DNA of 64,000 nt from Cyclobacteriaceae bacterium (GTDB lineage Bacteria > Bacteroidota > Bacteroidia > Cytophagales > Cyclobacteriaceae), in NCBI GenBank assembly GCA_016786585.1, contig JAEUUI010000015.1, positions 186,001-250,000 of the forward strand, written 5' to 3'. The notes under the pieces are model-generated. The model was not told the DNA's origin and ran no database searches. It worked only from the letters and a program-made list of their open reading frames with translations. The position numbers and the translations under genes are program-made. Shown piece after piece: positions 8,190 through 15,422 of the stretch (within the stretch, counting starts at the first letter, position 1; every line of letters begins with the position of its first letter).

Positions 8190-10790
8190 CTATTGTCCAA
8201 TCGCCTGATTAAATTGCGTTTCATACTGATCCACAATTTCGAGCATTGCTTTGTCATCTTTAAAACGCTCGCGTAACAGCGGATAGATCTCCTTCCCTTT
8301 CGGTTCAGCAAGCGTTTCAATCAACAGCACATTATTAAAGATCACATTTAAGTCTTCTTCCTGAAGTGATTTTTTTAACCGGTCAAATATCAATGGATAT
8401 GCATCAGCACTTCGCTTGAGGCCCGCTATTGTTTGCACTGCAATGACCCGGTAGTCCCAAACGCTTGTACTTGCCTGCGGCAGATTCCATCTGGGCTCAT
8501 TCAGATCGCTGAGCGCCCGATATGCAATATCGTACGCACGCGGATCACCCAACTGCTGCAGGCCATTCAATGCGCTCATAAGACTTTGATTTTTCCATGA
8601 AGGGCGTGTAACAAGTTTTGCCAGCGCAGCATACGCTTTCGGACTTTTAGTGCCTCCCAAAGCAACAGCCGCATTTGCCACCACGCGATCGCTGTTATCG
8701 GCAAGTGCGTTGATGTACACATTTGTATACTTCGGATCTTGTGTTGTTCCGAGGAAAGCAATGGCCGTTGCCTTCACCCATGACTTTTCCTTAGCAATCA
8801 TATTAAGAAGCATCTTCGTGGAAACCGGATCAAGTTTTGCCGGGGTGCCCGGTGTCACCAAGAGGCCACGCAACTGACCAAGCGCACTCATACGCAGTCT
8901 CCAATATGCAGTACTTTGCACAATCTCACGCAAAGCATTCATAAAATCTGTTTTCATAGCTGTCACTGCGAATTCGCTCCTGGCACGGGCTCCGAGTTCA
9001 GTTATAGCCGATCGCCTCGCCAAAATGTCAGAAGAGTTTAGAGCTATGTATAGCAGTTCTTCCGTTGTTTTTTTGAAGATGAGTTCTTTCAGCCAGGTTG
9101 ACTGATAATCGAAGTTGACAAGTTTTGGTTCTTGTGATATTGGAAAACTGAAGACGTTTTCTTCCTGTGCATTCAGCCAGACCGTTTCGATCGCATCATC
9201 AATCTCTATCTCAACTTTGCCCTGAAAAAACTCAGCATGCGGATAAATTCCCAGGGAGTCAGGCTTTTGTTTCTGTGTAACGGTTAGTATTAGTTGTTTT
9301 GATGACTTATCGTACTGTTTTGTTACTTCGAACACCGGATGACCGACACGATATACCCACTGATCAAAAAACCACTCCATCGGATCACCCGTCACTTGTT
9401 CAATTGCTTTACGGAAATCTTCGGTCGTTACCGGCTTATGCGCATTTGTACTGAAATAGGTTTTCAGAATTTGCTTCCATTTTTCATCTCCGACATGTTT
9501 GTGCAACATTCGCATAACGGAGGCACCATAATAATACGGTGCGTTCCCTCCTACACCCGAATAGTTTTTTGTAACGACAGGCTCACATAATCCTGCATTC
9601 CAGTCTGCCAGGTAAATAGCCTGATCGGCCAATGCATGCTGCCAGATTAAAAATTCATCAGTGCCATTCTTGTACATGTTGTACAATCCCGAAAAGTACC
9701 GCGACAAACCTTTGCCAAGCCATTGCTGGCTCCAATCCGCTGGCGTAACGTAACAACCCGTCCATTGCCATGCGAGCGATTCTCCTTCCAAAGGATCCCA
9801 CAGGTAGAGATAGTCGGCATGCGTGTAATAGTCGTCAACCATATTTTCCGACTGGGCCGCTATTCCCATTCCGGCTGCGCCCCATGGTAAATCCTGAACG
9901 AAGACTTGACTATAACTCGCAAAAGGATAATTGACGCCTGTATATTCCGAGAAAAACTTAACCATATCCGGAAGGCGTTCAACGCTTGCAGTAGTTGCTT
10001 CAACTTCATTCGTATAGCTGTAGCTATGCAACGGGATGTTATTATAATCTTGTTTTACATCTGCATACTCACCTACAACGAACGAAGTGTTCTGATTTGC
10101 GTAAGGAACATCTTCCCGAAAGTGAAAGGTAATGGTGCCATCGGCATTACTTTTCCGTTCGAGCAAGCGACCATTGGCTACTGCAGTAAGACTTTTTTCA
10201 ACCGTAAGTTTTATATCGGTTGTACGAAAATCATTTGGATAGTCGTACCCCGGAAACCAATACCGGTTTGATTCAGGCTCGCCAAGCGACCAAATTTGTT
10301 TCTTGCGTTTTGGCTCGACTGGTGTCGGCCAGATGAACCGAAGACCGCCTTTCCCATTACTTCCACCCAGGTTTAGCGGATCAGTTTCATTGATGTGACT
10401 CGTGCGATACGCTATTGTTAGCGTTAACTCTTCGCCAGGCCGATAGATCCTGTCAAGTTTGATTTTTAATGCATCGTCTTTATCACTGCCATCGTACAAA
10501 AAGGTTAATGGTACTTTATTGACTGAAATCGAACTGATCGTCAGCATACCTGCATCAAGTGCGATATCCTGTGTCGCGTCAAGCGGAGCAAGCGTAATGG
10601 CCGTTGTACCAAAAGCCTGGCGCTTCTGCCAGTCGAATTGCAAATCAATCGAAAGATGGCGCACATCAATTTTTCGCGCTCTTGCCCAATGTTCTTCCGG
10701 CAACCGCCTGGCCGTGTCCTGAGCTGAAGAAACGTACGAGACACATACCATCGCGAACAGAGATAAAATGTATTTATTCATGGGTTGCAT
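8190..10790 (-). CDS. M1 aminopeptidase homologue with all zinc ligands replaced (predicted pseudoenzyme), HEAT-like C-terminus
   Basis: 866 residues with a signal peptide (VSSAQ cleavage-like) and full M1 architecture: N-terminal beta domain, gluzincin-like domain, and a helical HEAT-repeat-like C-terminal half (about 600-866). Where active M1 enzymes have HEXXH-X18-E, this protein has Glu337-Ser338-Leu-Ala-Trp341, and Lys360 sits exactly where the third ligand Glu belongs. Flanking residues (QW, VTPADWS, WL.KG) keep the family pattern, so the alignment is unambiguous. The GAMEN exopeptidase motif is also lost (GAAGMG). The frame is open throughout, so this is not obvious decay. It is expected to lack peptidase activity and may bind peptides or act as a scaffold. 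It is last in a - strand operon; its start overlaps the DJ-1-like gene by 17 bases (or 8 if Met4, at 10781, is used). Confidence 0.88.
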   Translation of the reverse strand: MQPMNKYILSLFAMVCVSYVSSAQDTARRLPEEHWARARKIDVRHLSIDLQFDWQKRQAFGTTAITLAPLDATQDIALDAGMLTISSISVNKVPLTFLYDGSDKDDALKIKLDRIYRPGEELTLTIAYRTSHINETDPLNLGGSNGKGGLRFIWPTPVEPKRKKQIWSLGEPESNRYWFPGYDYPNDFRTTDIKLTVEKSLTAVANGRLLERKSNADGTITFHFREDVPYANQNTSFVVGEYADVKQDYNNIPLHSYSYTNEVEATTASVERLPDMVKFFSEYTGVNYPFASYSQVFVQDLPWGAAGMGIAAQSENMVDDYYTHADYLYLWDPLEGESLAWQWTGCYVTPADWSQQWLGKGLSRYFSGLYNMYKNGTDEFLIWQHALADQAIYLADWNAGLCEPVVTKNYSGVGGNAPYYYGASVMRMLHKHVGDEKWKQILKTYFSTNAHKPVTTEDFRKAIEQVTGDPMEWFFDQWVYRVGHPVFEVTKQYDKSSKQLILTVTQKQKPDSLGIYPHAEFFQGKVEIEIDDAIETVWLNAQEENVFSFPISQEPKLVNFDYQSTWLKELIFKKTTEELLYIALNSSDILARRSAITELGARARSEFAVTAMKTDFMNALREIVQSTAYWRLRMSALGQLRGLLVTPGTPAKLDPVSTKMLLNMIAKEKSWVKATAIAFLGTTQDPKYTNVYINALADNSDRVVANAAVALGGTKSPKAYAALAKLVTRPSWKNQSLMSALNGLQQLGDPRAYDIAYRALSDLNEPRWNLPQASTSVWDYRVIAVQTIAGLKRSADAYPLIFDRLKKSLQEEDLNVIFNNVLLIETLAEPKGKEIYPLLRERFKDDKAMLEIVDQYETQFNQAIGQ

Positions 10791-11379
10791 AGTGAGATTG
10801 GTAGTTGTATTCCATGTATTCGGCAGTATTGAATGCTACATCCTCTCCCAGCAGCTGGGCAATAATATAAAATGACAGATCAATGCCGGCAGATATTCCG
10901 CCTGAGGTATAAAGCTTATCTGACGACTGTGTGAACCGTTTGTGCTGCTGAGGAATAGCCGTTGGTGCAATTTCAAGCATGTGTTCATACACATCATTAT
11001 GCGTGCAGAAGCATAAGCCATCCAGCAAGCCAATTTTACCCACCAGTCGCGAAGCTGAACAAATACTTAGTGTTAGCTCAGCCGATTGGTGGATTTGGTT
11101 AATCCAGGATAACAGGCTTACATCATTTAATAACGCTCTTGTCCCCTGTCCACCCGATAAAATCAAAATGTCAATTTCCGGATAATTGTCGATGGCGTAA
11201 TCGGGCTGAACTTTCAAACCGTTTACCGCCGATACCATCCTACCGTCTTTCGAGATGGTGAAGACATTGAACGGTTTCAGACTATTAATTTGAGAGGTTA
11301 CCGAGAACACTTCGAATGGGCCGGCAAAGTCGAGCACCTCGGCATCATCAAAAATGAGGATGCCAACATTTTTTATCAT
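10774..11379 (-). CDS. DJ-1/PfpI family protein, isonitrile hydratase-like
   Basis: 201 residues with the class I glutamine-amidotransferase-like fold of the DJ-1/PfpI superfamily. The nucleophile-elbow cysteine is Cys107 (SICSAS), and Asp17 in LDFAGPFEVF corresponds to the catalytic Asp of isonitrile hydratases. Those enzymes have Thr after the Cys; here it is Ser108. No signal peptide is seen, so it is cytoplasmic. It lies 13 bases downstream of the NIPSNAP-like gene and overlaps the M1 pseudopeptidase start, so it is almost certainly cotranscribed. The reaction could be isonitrile hydration or another thiol-dependent hydrolysis; a purely sensory role is also possible because the operon's first gene has the same fold fused to AraC. 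Confidence 0.85.
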   Translation of the reverse strand: MIKNVGILIFDDAEVLDFAGPFEVFSVTSQINSLKPFNVFTISKDGRMVSAVNGLKVQPDYAIDNYPEIDILILSGGQGTRALLNDVSLLSWINQIHQSAELTLSICSASRLVGKIGLLDGLCFCTHNDVYEHMLEIAPTAIPQQHKRFTQSSDKLYTSGGISAGIDLSFYIIAQLLGEDVAFNTAEYMEYNYQSHYATHE

Positions 11380-11392
11380 ATTGAATAAGGGG

Positions 11393-12175
11393 TTAATGTT
11401 TGAGCGGATAGAGTATCTGAGAATCTGACGACTCCAGAAGCGCTTTCATTTTGTTTTTTACATCGTCCGGTGTCAATACAGCCTGCAGCTTGATGGCTGC
11501 TTCGTAGGCTGCCACATCGCGATAGTGCGTAAGGACAACCAGAAGATTCGGATCCTGATAAACATGCTGTCGTGTATAATCGTTTTCCTGCGTTTCGCAG
11601 ATCAAAAGCGCCAGCACATCTCCGCCAGCTTTCTTTAGAATATCGAGCTGACCGGTAGCCATCACGTTGATCAGTTCTTTTCTTTTTCCCTTCGTCACAT
11701 AATAAGTTGCAACCGTTATGCCGTCAGGCTTTCTCAACGTCCCAAGTTTAATCCCACCGGTCGAATCAACGGATGTACCCCTAACCTGAAGCGGTTTCAG
11801 CAGATGAACATCATAACTATCCATGAGCATGCTGTTACATTCTGCAGCATTTTGTTTCCAGTAGTCGCTGTAGTAAAAATCTTTCATGAACTTGCTTCGT
11901 GATTGCATGGTGGTAAAACCCCTGATCCACAAGTAATGGTCGGTAGCCTGATTCAGGCTGAATGCATTCATCAGATATCCTCCCAACTCAGCCTGCCGGG
12001 GAATAATGATCCTGTCCATATACGATGAAAACTTGTCCCGCATGTTTTCGAGCAGTGTATAATTTCTTAATTCAACGCTTTTTATAACCAGCTCGTCATT
12101 TGATGGAGATTGGCTGAAGGCTGCAAAAGCGACAATGCAGAAAGCGAACACCAGAAAAAAAGATAGGCACTTCAT
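11393..12175 (-). CDS. Secreted NIPSNAP-like protein
   Basis: 260 residues with an N-terminal signal peptide (hydrophobic residues about 5-20, AAFSQ). The body looks like two dimeric alpha/beta-barrel (NIPSNAP-type) modules. The first, about 30-130, has the typical VELRNYTLL opening and a YLWIRGF strand; the second is about 140-240. NIPSNAP proteins have no settled enzymatic role, though the fold resembles small heme-degrading and monooxygenase-like proteins. It lies 10 bases after the GlxA-like regulator and 13 bases before the DJ-1-like gene. An exported NIPSNAP protein beside a DJ-1 protein suggests small-molecule detoxification, but this is inference. Confidence 0.72.
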   Translation of the reverse strand: MKCLSFFLVFAFCIVAFAAFSQSPSNDELVIKSVELRNYTLLENMRDKFSSYMDRIIIPRQAELGGYLMNAFSLNQATDHYLWIRGFTTMQSRSKFMKDFYYSDYWKQNAAECNSMLMDSYDVHLLKPLQVRGTSVDSTGGIKLGTLRKPDGITVATYYVTKGKRKELINVMATGQLDILKKAGGDVLALLICETQENDYTRQHVYQDPNLLVVLTHYRDVAAYEAAIKLQAVLTPDDVKNKMKALLESSDSQILYPLKH

Positions 12176-12185
12176 GCGAACATTT

Positions 12186-13109
12186 TTAAAGTGTTTGTAA
12201 TAGCCGGATCACCTGCCGCTCGCTTTTGAGGCCACACTGTTTGGCCATTTGCTTACGGCTCATATTCGGATCTTTCGAGAACTCTTTGAGCATACTCTTC
12301 CGGACTAGTGTAACATATTCGTTTACGGTAATGCCTGTTTCTTTTTTGAAGGTACGCGTGAGGTTGCGCGGGCTCATGCATGTGGTGTCGGCCAGTTGAC
12401 CGAGCGACACTTTCTGGTGAATGTTTTCCTGCAAATAATCCTGGGCTTTATGAATTCCGGTATGAATGTGATTCCGGTATTTCATGAAAATACTCTGCTG
12501 CGGATCGGAACCTTGTCTTCGCAGGTAAACCACCAGTTCCCGGGCTACCTGAAAGGCCACAGTCTCATTCGTAAGTTTTTCGACCACAGCAAGAGCCAGA
12601 TCGACACCTGCCGTTACACCTGCGCTCGTCATAACTCTGTTTTCCTCTGTGAACAGGATGTCGTCTACAACTTTTGCAGAAGGATATAATTGCTGAAGTT
12701 CTGCGGTGCGTTTCCAGTGGGTTGTACATTTCAGGCCATTTAGAATACCAGCCTCGGCCAGTAGAAAAGCGCCTGTACAGACCGAGCAAATTATCGCGCC
12801 CGATTCGTGAGCTGAACGTATCCATCGCTTCAATTCAAGCTGCGATTTTAGGTCGTGAGAAGTTAAATAACTTACTTCTGCACCCGGAATAAACAGATAA
12901 TCGCCAGGCAAGAAATTCACTCTATCAATATTAATTAAATTATTGATATTCAGATTAATAGATGATTTTATTTCATCCTGAATCGAGCAAAATTCTATTG
13001 AAATTTTCGCCCCGTGCTCCTGCGCTTCCTGAAACACCTGAAGCGGGCCTGCCAAATCGAGCATGTGAACTCTGGGCAAAACAAGGAATACTATCCGGGT
13101 GTTATTCAT
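12186..13109 (-). CDS. GlxA-type transcriptional regulator (DJ-1/PfpI domain + AraC HTH)
   Basis: 307 residues. The N-terminal DJ-1/PfpI-like domain (about 1-185) has the elbow Cys111 in SVCTGAFLLAEAG, and the AraC-type helix-turn-helix region is about 218-305. The first HTH (VSLGQLADTTCMSPRNLTRTF) is well formed. The C-terminus stops at about residue 307 without the usual FGxSPxxYR end, so the second HTH is slightly short compared with the paralogue at 18959. It is first of the four-gene - strand run and probably controls it in response to a small molecule sensed by the DJ-1 domain. Confidence 0.88.
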   Translation of the reverse strand: MNNTRIVFLVLPRVHMLDLAGPLQVFQEAQEHGAKISIEFCSIQDEIKSSINLNINNLINIDRVNFLPGDYLFIPGAEVSYLTSHDLKSQLELKRWIRSAHESGAIICSVCTGAFLLAEAGILNGLKCTTHWKRTAELQQLYPSAKVVDDILFTEENRVMTSAGVTAGVDLALAVVEKLTNETVAFQVARELVVYLRRQGSDPQQSIFMKYRNHIHTGIHKAQDYLQENIHQKVSLGQLADTTCMSPRNLTRTFKKETGITVNEYVTLVRKSMLKEFSKDPNMSRKQMAKQCGLKSERQVIRLLQTL

Positions 13110-13180
13110 AACGATTTCAACGGTAAACCTAGCCTAAAGGTAAACCGGAAACCGGACAACAAAATGACATTTTAAGCCAC

Positions 13181-13209
13181 AAAAAAACCACTCCTTTTCG
13201 GGGAGCGGC
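13181..13209 (-). terminator. Rho-independent terminator of the active M1 peptidase gene
   Basis: Read on the - strand, ccgctcc and ggagtgg form a 7-bp stem (one G-T pair) followed by seven Ts. It lies just after the stop of the M1 gene at 13227, and separates that gene from the GlxA operon. Confidence 0.85.
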
Positions 13210-13226
13210 TTGTAAATTCTGAAGGA

Positions 13227-15224
13227 TTATTGCTTCGGCCAGACGTTATCGGCCGGATTTGAATCCGGGAACCGGCCATGCGGGTCAAGTGTGATCTTTT
13301 TGATTTTACGGTCGCCAAAATTCATCTCTGCCTTGAAGGTCCTGTCGCCATTCATCCATACCGATACCGGCCACGTGACTTCGGCCATGGTGGCATCGAT
13401 CATTTTCGCGTTAGTAACATTCTTAATCGCCGGTCCTTCGGCTTCGAACTCTACCTTCAGCACCACGGGTGACGGCATCTGTCCTGCCTGATGCACGGTA
13501 ACGGTCGTTTTTCCCTTTACGGTCTTCACATCCTGGATAGAACCTTCCACCGATTCAGTTGTCCAGAGCCAGTAATACCAGAACCACTCCAGGTTCTGGC
13601 CGAGTTCATTATCCATAAAGAAGATATAATCCCATGGGGATGGATGCTTGTACGACCATGTTGTGGTGTATTTCTTCATGGCATTAATGACGGCTTCATC
13701 CCCAACAACTCCGCCCAGCATCGAAAGCATCAGCGGAGTTTTTGCATACGTCTGGAATCCATACCCGCTTCCTGCATCGTTGGCACTCCACATCATGGGT
13801 GCCTCATCTTCACTTCCGCTCGTGCGACCATAACTCTGTCCTAACCCATCAAGAGTGTACGGTTTCTTTTCATCATCAGCATCAGAAAGAATATTCATGA
13901 ACTGGTTAAAGCCTTCGTCCATCCAGCCATACCGCGTTTCGTTGTTACCTACGACCATTGGCCACCACTGGTGTGCTGTTTCATGGTCGGCAGCGCCCTG
14001 GTTTGAGTTGATAACCATCGGATATTCCATGCCTGCACTTGGTCCATCCTGCATGGTTAGCTGGGGAAACGGATACGGTGCCCACAAGGCTGAGTAAAAT
14101 TCAAGTGCGTGCCTTGCCACCGGGCCGGCCTTTTCGAAAAACTTTGCGCGATCCGGAAGGTACACCATGTGAATTGGAATGGGACCTTTGCCCGGAATTG
14201 TTGCACGGGTAGCTTTCCAGATAAAGTTATCTGCTGTTGCCCATGCGAAGTCGTTTACTTTATCGGCCACGAAATGCCACGTCAGTTTATCGCCAGCTGC
14301 GGTTGCTTTACCGGCGCCTTTTTCTGATTCGCTGACAATAATTACATCATCATTTGAGTTCAGTACAGTTGAAAGACGTTGCCGTGCTGTCTCGGTCAAC
14401 ACTTCATTCGGATTTTGAAGAACTCCCGTTCCGCTTACAATCCATCCACCAGGAACAGTGATGGAAACATCAAACTTTCCAAAGTTGTTATAGAACTCAG
14501 CCGGCCCGAGGTATGGACTGGTCTCCCATCCGCGGAGATCATCATACTTTGCGATTCTCGGATACCATTGAGTCGGTTGAAAAAGCCTACTTTCAAATCG
14601 CTGCGTCATGCGATGCCCGCGACCATTCTGGCCACCGGGTAATTTGGTATGCCATTCAATCTCCACTTCTACGGTCGAACCTGCCTTTACGGGTTCCAAC
14701 AAATTAACACTCGCTACCGTGCGTGTAAGTCCGGATACGGTAATCTTTGTTGGTGCTGGAGCATTACGGCCCATCGGAGGCGCAGCGGTTAGGTCTACTG
14801 TCTGACCTGCAACTTTAATGCTTGTCAGTACTATACCATCTGTTGCCTCAGCAGGCGTTGATCCACCCCGCATCGCTTCTGCGCGGAAGATGTTGTGATC
14901 AAGCCGGAGTACAATGTTCTTCAGATCGTCCGGGCTATTATTGTGCATGACTATTTTTTCAGAGCCCGTGATCGTTTGGGTTGCTGGATCAAGACTTGCT
15001 TTGATCGTATAGTCGGTTTCGAGTTGCCAATACTTCGGTCCAGGCTTTCCGGAGAAATTCCGTGTACCCGCCTGAAATGCTTTGCGGATCGAGTTGGTCA
15101 TTGGTACATCGGTACGGATAGCTCGCTTTTGCGTGTCGATAGAGGATCGAACCGGCGTGTGCGTAGTCTGCGCGGAAGCCAGTGTTGATAGGATAAGGAG
15201 GATACTTACTAAAAAACGCGTCAT
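13227..15224 (-). CDS. Secreted M1 family metallopeptidase (active-site intact)
   Basis: 665 residues with a signal peptide (LSTLASAQ). The zinc site is complete: His414-Glu415-x-x-His418 in HETAHQW, and Glu437 in MDEGF exactly 18 residues after the second His. The substrate-recognition segment is GMEY rather than GAMEN, a variant common among bacterial M1 proteins annotated simply as M1 metallopeptidases. It probably trims peptides in the periplasm or outside the cell. The gene has its own terminator and a 198-base divergent intergenic region shared with an FtsX-type permease. It serves as an internal reference for the substituted M1 homologue two kilobases away. Confidence 0.92.
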   Translation of the reverse strand: MTRFLVSILLILSTLASAQTTHTPVRSSIDTQKRAIRTDVPMTNSIRKAFQAGTRNFSGKPGPKYWQLETDYTIKASLDPATQTITGSEKIVMHNNSPDDLKNIVLRLDHNIFRAEAMRGGSTPAEATDGIVLTSIKVAGQTVDLTAAPPMGRNAPAPTKITVSGLTRTVASVNLLEPVKAGSTVEVEIEWHTKLPGGQNGRGHRMTQRFESRLFQPTQWYPRIAKYDDLRGWETSPYLGPAEFYNNFGKFDVSITVPGGWIVSGTGVLQNPNEVLTETARQRLSTVLNSNDDVIIVSESEKGAGKATAAGDKLTWHFVADKVNDFAWATADNFIWKATRATIPGKGPIPIHMVYLPDRAKFFEKAGPVARHALEFYSALWAPYPFPQLTMQDGPSAGMEYPMVINSNQGAADHETAHQWWPMVVGNNETRYGWMDEGFNQFMNILSDADDEKKPYTLDGLGQSYGRTSGSEDEAPMMWSANDAGSGYGFQTYAKTPLMLSMLGGVVGDEAVINAMKKYTTTWSYKHPSPWDYIFFMDNELGQNLEWFWYYWLWTTESVEGSIQDVKTVKGKTTVTVHQAGQMPSPVVLKVEFEAEGPAIKNVTNAKMIDATMAEVTWPVSVWMNGDRTFKAEMNFGDRKIKKITLDPHGRFPDSNPADNVWPKQ

Positions 15225-15335
15225 AATTGTGGTGTTTACATTAGTGAAGTGGAAGCTGCCGCAATTCCATTTGCGGACGGTTAAAGATACACCATTCGAA
15301 ATCGAACACAGCCACTTTCAAACGTTTATAACGCT

Positions 15336-15361
15336 GCTCATAATGAGCTCGTTCCGCTCAT
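15336..15361. promoter_or_regulatory. Operator-like palindrome with repeated GCTCAT
   Basis: GCTCAT-A-ATGAGC is a 13-base perfect palindrome (15336-15348), and a third GCTCAT copy follows at 15356-15361. The array sits in the divergent region between the M1 peptidase and the FtsX-type permease, 62-87 bases before the permease ATG, where a regulator could control either gene. No regulator can be assigned. Confidence 0.35.
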
Positions 15362-15422
15362 GTAGAATCAAAATCCAAGTCGCCCATATTTCCGTTTACC
15401 CTGCCTAACCAACCTCAGTTCT

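Noticed and set aside
8190-10790. Idea that the M1 homologue is a simple pseudogene
   Set aside because: No frameshift or premature stop, full length with signal peptide, and the surrounding motif positions are kept; better described as a pseudoenzyme.
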